Positions 15,613 to 22,656 of a DNA stretch of 33,720 bases are shown here, piece by piece. The notes beneath the pieces are model-generated. The model worked only from the letters and a program-made list of their open reading frames with translations, did not search any database and was not told where the DNA came from. Source of the stretch: Cyanobacteria bacterium OH_CDB_20 (lineage in GTDB: Bacteria; Cyanobacteriota; Vampirovibrionia; Gastranaerophilales; Gastranaerophilaceae); contig JAEZIX010000030.1 of the NCBI GenBank assembly GCA_023415935.1, positions 1 through 33,720 on the forward strand. Reading direction: 5' to 3'. The number at the start of each line of letters is the position of its first letter. Position 1 is the first letter of the stretch. A program made the translations under genes and the position numbers.

Positions 15613-16776
15613 TTACTCTCCAATTATTTTGGAATCATAATTGATTTTATTAGCCAACTCTTCGCAGCGTTTTTTTGCATTGTTATAAGTTTGAGCTCCC
15701 TTCGTAAAAAGGGCAATTAATCTATAATCTTCTATCTCTTCTTTGTTAAATCTAATAAATGTTTCTTCAACTATGCCTTTTTTGGCACTATTAAAACTTG
15801 AAATCATATTGTTTATTTGATTTAGCTTTTTTAGTTTTAGTAAAAGATTATCTGTAAAGTCTATTGAATTAAACCCAGCAAGTAACATTAACAACTTTAT
15901 TAACCGCTTATTAGCTTTAAATATTTTAACTGAATCTAATTGGATTATTAAATTTAGATTTTCTATCATTTTTATGGTTTTATATAATGCATCACCTTGT
16001 AATTCTTCTTTTTTCTCCGCAACGTAATTTTGTATATCCTTATCGGTCGTACCAAAGCTAATTTTGTCATCAAATAGTCCAATTATACTATAAAACAGTT
16101 TATCAAATTCTTTTCGATTGTCAGAATATCCAAGAATTTCAAGCAATTTTTCTTTATTAGTTATTTTTAATAAATATTTTTCTAAGGTTGTTGATGGCAT
16201 AGAGTTTATTATTTCGCCAGCTCTTAATATTTCCTGATTCTGCAAAAAATTAAAATATTCGGTAATTTCTTCCTCTGACGAGTTCGAAATACTCATTATC
16301 GCAAGAGGATATGCAACTATATTGTCACAAACATCCTGAGGGAAATCCGAGTACTTTAAGGTAAACCCACTTTTATTATTCAACTTTTTAAGCAGTTTTT
16401 CACTCTTTGTGTCTTTCAACCTAAGATTTTCAATAGTGTCTTTGATTTCAGCCACTATTTTTCTAGATATTTCACCCTTTATGTGATAATTATCTGTTAC
16501 AAAATCCCTTATAGTCGTAAGGCGCTGTTGACCGTCAACAACTTCAGAAGAAGCTCCTTTTACATTTTTTTCATTTAATTCCCTCAGGCTTATACTTCCA
16601 ATAGGATAGCCTTTTATCAAACTATAAATTAACTTGTTTTTAAAATCATTGCTCCAAACAAATTGTCTTTGGTATGGAGGCTGTAAGTCTAACCCACCGT
16701 TAGAAATATTTCTTATGTCATTCAAAATCGTTAATAAAGGTTTTGTCGCTGGGGAAAATTGCATTTTTTTTGCCAT
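15613..16776 (-). CDS. DUF262 (GmrSD N-terminal / ParB-like nuclease fold) protein
   Basis: 387 residues from the chosen start. The domain mark is V-V-D-G-Q-Q-R-L-T-T-I at about residues 73-83, preceded by P-P-Y-Q-R-Q-F-V-W and followed by F-N-F-L-Q-N-Q-E-I-L-R-A-G-E-I, the usual DUF262 sequence blocks. In GmrSD systems this domain binds or hydrolyses nucleotides to drive cleavage of modified phage DNA by a DUF1524 HNH domain. No H-N-H motif is visible here, so this is a stand-alone DUF262 protein. The frame runs back to 16923, but AGGAG lies seven bases before the ATG at 16776. The gene is opposite in direction to its neighbours and lies between direct repeats B and C, suggesting a mobile or defence module. 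Confidence 0.82.
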   Translation of the reverse strand: MAKKMQFSPATKPLLTILNDIRNISNGGLDLQPPYQRQFVWSNDFKNKLIYSLIKGYPIGSISLRELNEKNVKGASSEVVDGQQRLTTIRDFVTDNYHIKGEISRKIVAEIKDTIENLRLKDTKSEKLLKKLNNKSGFTLKYSDFPQDVCDNIVAYPLAIMSISNSSEEEITEYFNFLQNQEILRAGEIINSMPSTTLEKYLLKITNKEKLLEILGYSDNRKEFDKLFYSIIGLFDDKISFGTTDKDIQNYVAEKKEELQGDALYKTIKMIENLNLIIQLDSVKIFKANKRLIKLLMLLAGFNSIDFTDNLLLKLKKLNQINNMISSFNSAKKGIVEETFIRFNKEEIEDYRLIALFTKGAQTYNNAKKRCEELANKINYDSKIIGE

Positions 16777-16818
16777 AGCCATGCTCCTATCAATAATACT
16801 ACAAGAATAATTGTTGCA

Positions 16819-16857
16819 GATTCTATAAATTTTGTCAATATATATTTTTATAGAATC
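16819..16857 (-). promoter_or_regulatory. Inverted-repeat promoter region of the DUF262 gene
   Basis: A perfect 11-base inverted repeat, GATTCTATAAA (16819-16829) and TTTATAGAATC (16847-16857), brackets TTGACA (minus strand, 16838-16833), a consensus -35 box for the DUF262 gene. More GATTCT copies lie at 16906 and 16949. The arrangement suits an operator for a repressor, perhaps the DUF262 protein itself; it could also be the end of a small mobile element. Confidence 0.5.
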
Positions 16858-17005
16858 AACAAATAATTTAAGATAATATCCCAATTTTCTGCAATAATTA
16901 TTATAGATTCTAAAAAAACACAATTATGTTTCAATAATTTTTATTATTGATTCTTGCAAAAAATGACAACATTAACTAATTATAGTTAATCATTAAAATT
17001 AAATT

Positions 17006-17077
17006 ATGAATAAACCTCCTAAATATGAAATCAAATTTGACAGAATTAAGTACACTCCTGAAGAAACAAAGCGATGA
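17006..17077 (+). pseudogene. Truncated copy of the lysine-rich small protein gene (18593-18880)
   Basis: Twenty-two codons match the start of the intact gene at 18593: M-N-K-P-P-K-Y-E-I-K-F-D, then K-Y-T-P-E-E-T-K, with two residue changes between (R-I for G-V). At the DNA level about 56 of 66 bases agree. The match stops at base 17071, where the sequence turns abruptly GC-rich, and a stop codon follows two codons later. The rest of the gene is absent. The AT-rich leader (ATTAAAATTAAATT) is intact. This is a remnant cut off by insertion or deletion at the GC-rich element. Confidence 0.8.
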
Positions 17078-17211
17078 GAGACTGTCTCGCTCACTCGCAT
17101 TAAACGGCGTTTCGGCCGAAAGCTCAACGCTTCCGCCCTCCAGCCTCTGCTCGTTCACGCTCGAACTTACACAAAGCTTCGCTTTGTAGTTCTCGTTCTC
17201 TAACTGGGCAA
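17072..17211 (-). repeat. GC-rich structured repeat, copy 1
   Basis: This stretch is far richer in G and C than the surroundings. On the minus strand it begins TTGCCC (17211-17206), contains the perfect hairpin ACAAAGC-TTC-GCTTTGT (17171-17187) and the block GGCGGAAGCG-T-TGAGCTTTCG, and ends with G-A-G-C-G-A-G-A-C and GAGAGAC/GTCTC-type palindromes. Twenty-five of 30 bases at 17115-17144 match, in reverse complement, bases 30031-30060 upstream of fusA. An open frame through it (E-G-G-S-V-E-L-S-A-E-T-P-F-N-A-S-E-R) has the look of translated repeat sequence, not a gene. Probably a dispersed non-autonomous element. Confidence 0.65.
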
Positions 17212-17217
17212 TAAAAA

Positions 17218-17247
17218 AAGAAGATAACAAATGTCATCTTCTTTTTT
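17218..17247. terminator. Terminator hairpin of repeat unit C
   Basis: AAGAAGAT and ATCTTCTT form the main stem, extended inside by ACA/TGT with one mismatch. An A run precedes it and six T follow, directly before repeat C. Confidence 0.8.
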
Positions 17248-17345
17248 ATGGTGGTGTGAAAGAGGCGAAACTCGAACTTTTAGTAAGTAATTTGATCGCC
17301 AAATTCAAGGCCCCGAGTGTAAATGCGGCATTTTTTGAAATAAAT
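17248..17345 (-). repeat. tRNA 3'-end-like repeat C
   Basis: Identical to repeat B over the first 42 bases, then similar with scattered changes (for example AGTTTAATCGCC in B, AATTTGATCGCC in C) that keep the GGCGA/TCGCC pairing. Together B and C form direct repeats around a 1.7 kb unit holding the DUF262 gene and the truncated gene copy. No complete tRNA can be folded. Nothing else is visible between 17346 and 17416 except a TATAAT box at 17405-17410. Confidence 0.7.
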
Positions 17346-17416
17346 CATTATTTAAGAAAACAAAATGTTGATTAATGAACAGCAAATTAATTTTTTATTT
17401 TTAATATAATATAACT

Positions 17417-18532
17417 ATGAGTCATAATGAATTAGAAAAATTATATAAATTAACCAATCTCCAAGCCGTTACAGCTGATGATGCCGATTTGCTAGATTTT
17501 TTTAAGACTCAAATTGATAATAAATCTTTTGAAATATGCATCCCTGACCCCCCAGACATAAAACTATCAAATAAAATAGGTTTAGAGCATACAGAAATCT
17601 CCTTTTTTGAAGAAACTGAAAAATATGGAGATAAATATAAATTTAGTAAAAAATATATTTTCAGTGAAAAATATTTAATTAATATTCATGATTATGTCCA
17701 GATAGAATCTGTTGATATCAAAAGATTTTTTGATTATTTGGACTATAATCATTCAAAGCATTTTGAAGAAAATATTATTAAATCAATTGAAGTAAAACAT
17801 AAAAAGATGATTAAATCGCAAGTTGATTTTGAAACTTTAGGGTTATGGATTGAAACCCCTGAATTTATTCATATTGAAAAAATTAATGATTTATTATCAC
17901 AAGATAAATTTAAAGAAACATTATTAAACTCCATTTTTGATTTTTATATGATAGGAAATAAATTTCAATGTGTATTATTAAAAAAAGAAAATGTTAAAAA
18001 TATTTTTCCTGTTTCAGAGGTAAAATATAATTTTATTTCTGAAATTGGTTTTTCAAGATTACGGATATTGAATGATTGCAGATTGCTTCAACCTACTGAA
18101 TTGCATACTGGAGTATATGAGCTGAGAAAAAATATAAATTATGTTTATCAAAATAAAATGCAAATACAAACAGATGAATTATCCCCTCAAGAGGAAATTA
18201 AGCTTTTTATTGAAGATATAGAAGCTAAAATAAGTAGTTACAAAATAAATAGTAATCAAATTATGTTAGAATATGAAATCCAAAATATTAAAGTGAATGA
18301 AGTATTCAATTTGCAAATGGATATTATAGTGTCTTCTGAGACGCATATGATAATGCCTGTTAAAAAAAATGAAACAATAGACGTTGTCAAACCTGCTCAA
18401 ATTAGTGATAGCAATAATCAAAAAGTATTAACTGGAACTTTAAGAATAATTATTCGCAAGGGTAATACTATTTCTATCTATACTTACATATCAAAGCCTC
18501 ATAAACATAATGTACAATTTATTCCAAAATAG
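17417..18532 (+). CDS. Hypothetical protein, 371 aa
   Basis: Not recognised. The protein is soluble, rich in K, I, N and E, without signal peptide or membrane span. The first half looks mixed helical (K-H-F-E-E-N-I-I-K-S-I-E-V-K-H-K-K). The last 100 residues look like beta strands (Y-E-I-Q-N-I-K-V-N-E-V-F-N-L-Q-M, then L-T-G-T-L-R-I-I-I-R-K-G-N-T-I-S-I-Y), perhaps a binding domain. There is no ribosome-binding site before the ATG; a TATAAT box ends seven bases upstream, so the mRNA is probably leaderless. The lysine-rich small gene follows after 60 bases. The strong AT bias and its place between repeat C and the tRNA suggest acquired DNA. Confidence 0.75.
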   Translation: MSHNELEKLYKLTNLQAVTADDADLLDFFKTQIDNKSFEICIPDPPDIKLSNKIGLEHTEISFFEETEKYGDKYKFSKKYIFSEKYLINIHDYVQIESVDIKRFFDYLDYNHSKHFEENIIKSIEVKHKKMIKSQVDFETLGLWIETPEFIHIEKINDLLSQDKFKETLLNSIFDFYMIGNKFQCVLLKKENVKNIFPVSEVKYNFISEIGFSRLRILNDCRLLQPTELHTGVYELRKNINYVYQNKMQIQTDELSPQEEIKLFIEDIEAKISSYKINSNQIMLEYEIQNIKVNEVFNLQMDIIVSSETHMIMPVKKNETIDVVKPAQISDSNNQKVLTGTLRIIIRKGNTISIYTYISKPHKHNVQFIPK

Positions 18533-18592
18533 AAGTAACTTTTATATGTTTTTAATAGTTGAAAAATAAAAATTTATCATTAATTCATATTT

Positions 18593-18880
18593 ATGAACAA
18601 ACCTCCAAAATATGAAATTAAATTTGACGGAGTCAAGTATACTCCCGAAGAAACAAAACAAGCTTATCTTGATTTGTTTAAAGTGTTACAAAGAATCCAG
18701 CTAAGACAAATTCAAGAATCAAAAGACATTGTAAAAGAAGAAAAAGCAGAAGTCATCGTAGAAGCTATAAAAAAGCAAAAAGAAATTTATGATGTATTTG
18801 ATGAATATTTCGATACAATTTTAGCCGGACTTAAAGAAAGTAATAAGCGAAAAAAGCCCAAAAAGAAAGACAAAGACTAA
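18593..18880 (+). CDS. Small lysine-rich coiled-coil protein, 95 aa
   Basis: The product begins M-N-K-P-P-K-Y-E-I-K-F-D-G-V-K-Y-T-P-E-E-T-K. It then forms one long amphipathic, heptad-like helix (L-D-L-F-K-V-L-Q-R-I-Q-L-R-Q-I-Q-E-S) rich in K and E, and ends in a basic tail K-K-P-K-K-K-D-K-D. No family recognised. A truncated copy of its start lies 1.6 kb upstream at 17006, beyond repeat C, so the gene has been duplicated or exchanged together with the island modules. No clear ribosome-binding site precedes the ATG. It could be a partner of the 371-residue protein, but this rests only on their 60-base spacing. Confidence 0.75.
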   Translation: MNKPPKYEIKFDGVKYTPEETKQAYLDLFKVLQRIQLRQIQESKDIVKEEKAEVIVEAIKKQKEIYDVFDEYFDTILAGLKESNKRKKPKKKDKD

Positions 18881-19006
18881 GTTTTTGACACCAAAAGAAA
18901 CTCGAACTTCTAAAACCCTTACTATTATTGATTTTCTCAAAAACTGCTCAAAAATTCAAAATACCGTTCGAACTTACTAGGAGCGGAAAGCCAGTAATTA
19001 TATAAT
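18881..19006. other. Non-coding gap with tRNA-like fragments
   Basis: No gene is visible. GAAACTCGAACTT at 18897-18909 repeats the T-loop block of repeats B and C, and GTTCGAACTT at 18966-18975 matches the one after the 59-residue gene (15349-15358). These look like further worn pieces of the tRNA-like repeat family beside the intact tRNA-Leu. Confidence 0.45.
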
Positions 19007-19036
19007 AAAAAACCGACTCATAAGAATCGGTTTTTT
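19007..19036 (-). terminator. Terminator of tRNA-Leu
   Basis: AAAAAACCGA and TCGGTTTTTT pair around CTCATAAGAA. On the minus strand it follows the tRNA CCA end by one base and ends in a T run. Confidence 0.85.
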
Positions 19037-19037
19037 A

Positions 19038-19122
19038 TGGTGGGCCCGGAGAGACTCGAACTCTCACACATTGCTGCGCTAGATCCTAAGTCTAGTGCGT
19101 CTACCAATTTCGCCACAGGCCC
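19038..19122 (-). tRNA. tRNA-Leu (anticodon UAG)
   Basis: On the minus strand, acceptor arm GGGCCTG (19122-19116) pairs with CGGGCCC, followed by A and an encoded CCA at 19038-19040. Anticodon stem CTAGA/TCTAG encloses CTTAGGA, giving anticodon TAG. A long variable arm GCAGCAATGTGT marks the class II leucine type, and the T-arm is GAGAG-TTCGAGT-CTCTC. All arms fold. It closes the accessory island and is a likely old integration site, since degenerate copies of tRNA 3' ends lie at three places in the island in the same orientation. Confidence 0.95.
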
Positions 19123-19189
19123 ATGTTTATAGCATTTCTTATTCTGTGCGAAATTTATTCTTACAATTTAACTTAAGCATAACGCTTCG

Positions 19190-20605
19190 TCAAGTAGTTT
19201 TAACCTCTATTTCAAAAAATCTGTCCCAAGGAAAACCATACTCAACTTCTTTAAAATCGCTCTCTAAGAAGGTATTTATTCTGTCTTCATATTTTTTCAT
19301 TTTTGATTGTGTAATTTTTATATCAGGTTTTTCAATTTCTTTTTTTAGCTCTTGTCTAACGTTTGCCTGATAAACCCAATCGTCCATAAATCTTACAAAT
19401 TGAAGTTTTTTAAAAGCTGTTTCATTAGGATTTGTTGCCAATAGCTTGATTATTGCAGCGCAAATCCCGCTTCCCAAGGTATTTCCTGTTGTATTCCAAG
19501 CAGAATACCCGTAAAAATTTGAAAGATTAGGATTGTGAAGTAAAAACTTCTCTACAAAAAGGTTATCTCCGCCATTTGCATTCAAAATATCTGCTATAAA
19601 ATATGGCGATTCAGGCAATTGAAGCTCTTTTGAAAATCCTTTTTCAAACACGCCCATAACTATTTCGCCTTGCTGCTCGACAAAATTATTTACAACCAAA
19701 GTCAAATCAGCCTTATCCTTATCCGATAAAACTCCACCAGCAAGTTCAATCTGAGATTTAACAGACTCAAAAACAGATATATCCTCATATTTTGAGATTT
19801 TATCTGTAGTATCAGGGCTTAAAAATTCAGGGTAAATCTGCACTTTTCTGGATTTAAAATCCGAATACGCCCTTGAAAGAAGGGTTAAAGGGATTTCGTC
19901 CGCTCCAGTTTTAACAAGCGCGTTAACCCCTAAATGATTTATGTCATTTTGCAAAAATTCTGCTTCTTTTACATTTAAACCGTACTCGGCGCAATCATCC
20001 TTGGAATAAACAAGAGTATCAATAATTTTAGACCCCGCCCATTCCAGATATTCTTTGTTTACAAGGTAGTTTCTATTTCTGGTTGCAAGATAATCTTCTA
20101 GAATTTCTTCAGGAATCCTGAGTTCATTACACTTACACTTGTTTGCACACTCTGACTCTCGTGTTTTTTCAGATTTATGCAAGTTAAAAGAATACTCAAA
20201 AATCATTTTTCCATATTTTGACCAGTATTCTTTTTCTTCTTCATTAACGTTATTATTAGAAATCCTCATAATACTAGAAAAAGCATACACTTTCGCTTTT
20301 TTTTCACTCAAAATCAATTTGAGTTTATTAATTCTGTTCAAGATTTCAGACGAATTTTCATTTCCTCTTCTTGAGCTTACTAGCCCGCCATAAGCAATTG
20401 TATCAAGCGAAACAACAACTGCATCAATATTATTTTGTTCCTTTAGCCAATTCAATATGCCTTCAATGTCTGCTTTATTTTTTAAATCCCCAAGAAGTTT
20501 TCTCTCGGGGAGAATAAGCTCAAGTTCAGGATCAATTGCAGCTATATCAAGTGGAAGAGTATAACAAACAGGTCTATTATCAATCGGTATAAGCGCTATC
20601 TTCAT
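19190..20605 (-). CDS. DUF4127 family protein
   Basis: 471 residues. The N-terminus I-A-L-I-P-I-D-N-R-P-V-C-Y-T-L-P and S-L-D-T-I-A-Y-G-G-L-V-S-S-R near residue 67 are typical of DUF4127, a family of soluble proteins without known activity. N-A-N-G-G-D-N-L near 350 and Y-S-A-W-N-T-T-G-N-T-L-G-S near 377 are further conserved-looking blocks. The conserved aspartates, asparagines and arginine suggest an enzyme, perhaps a hydrolase, but this is not shown. GAGGA stands six bases before the ATG. The ATG overlaps the stop of the upstream WYL-type regulator by four bases (ATGA), so it is the last gene of a coupled three-gene operon. Confidence 0.85.
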   Translation of the reverse strand: MKIALIPIDNRPVCYTLPLDIAAIDPELELILPERKLLGDLKNKADIEGILNWLKEQNNIDAVVVSLDTIAYGGLVSSRRGNENSSEILNRINKLKLILSEKKAKVYAFSSIMRISNNNVNEEEKEYWSKYGKMIFEYSFNLHKSEKTRESECANKCKCNELRIPEEILEDYLATRNRNYLVNKEYLEWAGSKIIDTLVYSKDDCAEYGLNVKEAEFLQNDINHLGVNALVKTGADEIPLTLLSRAYSDFKSRKVQIYPEFLSPDTTDKISKYEDISVFESVKSQIELAGGVLSDKDKADLTLVVNNFVEQQGEIVMGVFEKGFSKELQLPESPYFIADILNANGGDNLFVEKFLLHNPNLSNFYGYSAWNTTGNTLGSGICAAIIKLLATNPNETAFKKLQFVRFMDDWVYQANVRQELKKEIEKPDIKITQSKMKKYEDRINTFLESDFKEVEYGFPWDRFFEIEVKTT

Positions 20606-21573
20606 TTTAAATCCTCTATTCCATATTTTGCTAGCATTTCTGAAGTTTCAACTTTTATATTCGAAGAAATTATATCAAGAAGCGTGCAAAATTCCTTTTT
20701 AAACGACTGTGGTTGAATAACCTTACAATTCTGTCCATATCTTAAAAGTCTATTCAACAGTATGTCTTTATCTTCTGACGTATTTACCACTGTTATTGAA
20801 TTTTCGCCGTAGTCAATAATCTTTTCTCCGCTTTTGATACGATAAGACTTAGAAAGTGGCGCTTTTAGCTCAAATACAATATTATTTAACAGCGAGAAGT
20901 TGATAGCCCTTTGCGGCAATTGTTCGATTCTAAGGATATTATCAAGTATAAGTTTTTGATTTTGCAATGTTTTAGGATTATAAACCATAAAATAAACTGT
21001 ATTACCTTCGTAGACAACCTCTTTAGGCTCAACGTAGAATATTTCTGTTTCTCTTTTTGTCCTACTCATGTATGCAACTTTTAATTTTTGTCCCTCGATA
21101 CAATATTTCTCACAATGAGCCAGAAGCTCCCTGTTATAAAAATTATGCAAATTAATTGTTAGATTTTCTTGCTTGATTTTTTTATATAACTCAAGCGATT
21201 CTTTTGAAAAACTTCTCTGAATTTCTGAACATATCTTATAGCATCTTTCTTCAAAACAGTTTTTTCCCAATCTGCTTACAAAAAGTTCAATATAACATAA
21301 AGTTCTAACCTCTTTTTCTGTAAGATTGACTTCAACAGGCATTTTAGCCAGATAATAATTGCCGGTCTTTTTTTCTCTTGCAACTTCTATACCCCAAAGC
21401 CCAAGTGTATTAAAATACTTTAGAAGAGTTTCTTTTGCATAAATATTCTCAACACCATCATTACTTTCAATAATTTTAATAAGCTGATTACTTGAAAGAG
21501 AAGATGAAATAAGTGCTTTAAGAATTTCAAGCACCCTGAGCCCTGTATCGTTTCTTTTTAAACTATTCTTCAT
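20602..21573 (-). CDS. WYL-domain transcriptional regulator (second of pair)
   Basis: 323 residues. The N-terminal 85 residues look like a winged helix-turn-helix (G-L-R-V-L-E-I-L-K-A-L-I, then K-E-T-L-L-K-Y-F-N-T-L). The middle resembles the WYL fold: L-K-V-A-Y-M-S-R near residue 164, V-E-P-K-E-V-V-Y-E-G-N-T-V-Y-F-M-V-Y, then L-D-N-I-L-R-I-E. The strict W-Y-L triad is not conserved. Such proteins usually act as ligand-sensing repressors or activators, sometimes binding nucleic-acid ligands. Start and stop overlap the neighbours by four bases each (ATGA), with AGGAG eight bases before the ATG. It probably works as a pair with the gene before it. Confidence 0.75.
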   Translation of the reverse strand: MKNSLKRNDTGLRVLEILKALISSSLSSNQLIKIIESNDGVENIYAKETLLKYFNTLGLWGIEVAREKKTGNYYLAKMPVEVNLTEKEVRTLCYIELFVSRLGKNCFEERCYKICSEIQRSFSKESLELYKKIKQENLTINLHNFYNRELLAHCEKYCIEGQKLKVAYMSRTKRETEIFYVEPKEVVYEGNTVYFMVYNPKTLQNQKLILDNILRIEQLPQRAINFSLLNNIVFELKAPLSKSYRIKSGEKIIDYGENSITVVNTSEDKDILLNRLLRYGQNCKVIQPQSFKKEFCTLLDIISSNIKVETSEMLAKYGIEDLK

Positions 21574-22514
21574 TGACAGTACTCCTGAGATATAAGTTTT
21601 ATCTTGTCAAGAACCTTTTGCTTATATGATTCTGGCGATATTACAAAGAAATCACGCCCAAATGATAACAAACGCTGAAGCATATAAAATTCAGAATAAG
21701 CAACTGCTTCAACTACTATTATTTTATCCGTCTTCTTTATAATCCGTTCTTTTTCATACAGCTGAAAGGACAGAACAGAATCCCCGACAACTGCATACTT
21801 TACCATCATTGGATTAGTTTCAAATTGCTGAACATTGTTGTTATGAACCTTTTTATACCCTTTAATTTTATCTAGCCTTAAATAGCTGTAATCATCATAT
21901 TTATGGGAATAGCACCATAAATAAAGAGCATCTTTATCTTTAAATATTTTGTTTATAACAACTCTTAAATCACAAAGACCACTTTTAGAAGAATCATATG
22001 ATAAGATAACTTCTTGGTTAAAAGACGAAGGTTTCGCGAGAAACTCTAATATATTTTTATCAATATTACTAAAAGTGGCAGAATTTTTTAGTCTTAAAAC
22101 ATTTTGTTCAGAAAGAACCTTAGATAAAACATTATCGTAAAAGTCATTTATATCAAAACACAAGTCCCAATCTGTGAACATGGAAATATTTTTTCGTACA
22201 CAATTTAAAACTTCAATTTCATCATCAGAAAAGTTAAAACAAAATGGATGAGAAAGAAGATTATATGTATAATTATTACCCCTAGTTGGCCTTGAAATCT
22301 TACAACCTGAGAGTTTAAGAGTATTTATAGTAACTCTAACTGTATCAATAGAAACAGATTTACGAGTAAGAGGATTTTCTTTAAGCTCTTTTATGAGTTC
22401 ATCTCTTGTATGAGGTTTTGACATGAGTAATGCTAGGATGAATAAAGCCCTATAGGCTGTTAGGCTTATATTAATTTCATTTTTAAGCGACGAATTAGTA
22501 TTTATGCTTAGCAT
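21570..22514 (-). CDS. WYL-domain transcriptional regulator (first of pair)
   Basis: 314 residues. A winged helix-turn-helix comes first (R-A-L-F-I-L-A-L-L-M-S-K-P-H-T-R-D-E-L, with recognition part S-I-D-T-V-R-V-T-I-N-T-L-K at about 53-65). Then follow a helical linker and a WYL-like beta domain (V-I-L-S-Y-D-S-S-K, A-L-Y-L-W-C-Y-S-H-K-Y, Y-L-R-L-D-K-I-K-G-Y-K-K). The C-terminal block F-G-R-D-F-F-V-I-S-P-E matches the usual WYL tail, and the second protein ends in a similar way (Y-G-Q-N-C-K-V-I-Q-P-Q). The two are thus diverged duplicates. GAGG stands before the ATG. It leads the operon with the second regulator and DUF4127. Confidence 0.75.
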   Translation of the reverse strand: MLSINTNSSLKNEINISLTAYRALFILALLMSKPHTRDELIKELKENPLTRKSVSIDTVRVTINTLKLSGCKISRPTRGNNYTYNLLSHPFCFNFSDDEIEVLNCVRKNISMFTDWDLCFDINDFYDNVLSKVLSEQNVLRLKNSATFSNIDKNILEFLAKPSSFNQEVILSYDSSKSGLCDLRVVINKIFKDKDALYLWCYSHKYDDYSYLRLDKIKGYKKVHNNNVQQFETNPMMVKYAVVGDSVLSFQLYEKERIIKKTDKIIVVEAVAYSEFYMLQRLLSFGRDFFVISPESYKQKVLDKIKLISQEYCQ

Positions 22515-22656
22515 AATGCCTCTTCCTACATCTCCTATTATAAGCTATTTTTCAGAAAAAAACATAATTCTTTAACATTTAAAAACAATGTATAAAAATT
22601 AAACAATCAAATCAAAAGCTTATGATACAATATTTACAAGGGAGATAAAATTAATT

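Noticed and set aside
16976..17230. 84-residue minus-strand reading frame
   Set aside because: It runs through the GC-rich repeat and across the truncated gene fragment; it has no ribosome-binding site, and its content is explained by the repeat.
14233..17345. Integron attC sites as the explanation for repeats A-C
   Set aside because: The paired R-box motifs (GTTRRRY and RYYYAAC) are not present in the required places, the genes differ in direction, and no integrase is seen; the match to tRNA ends is better.
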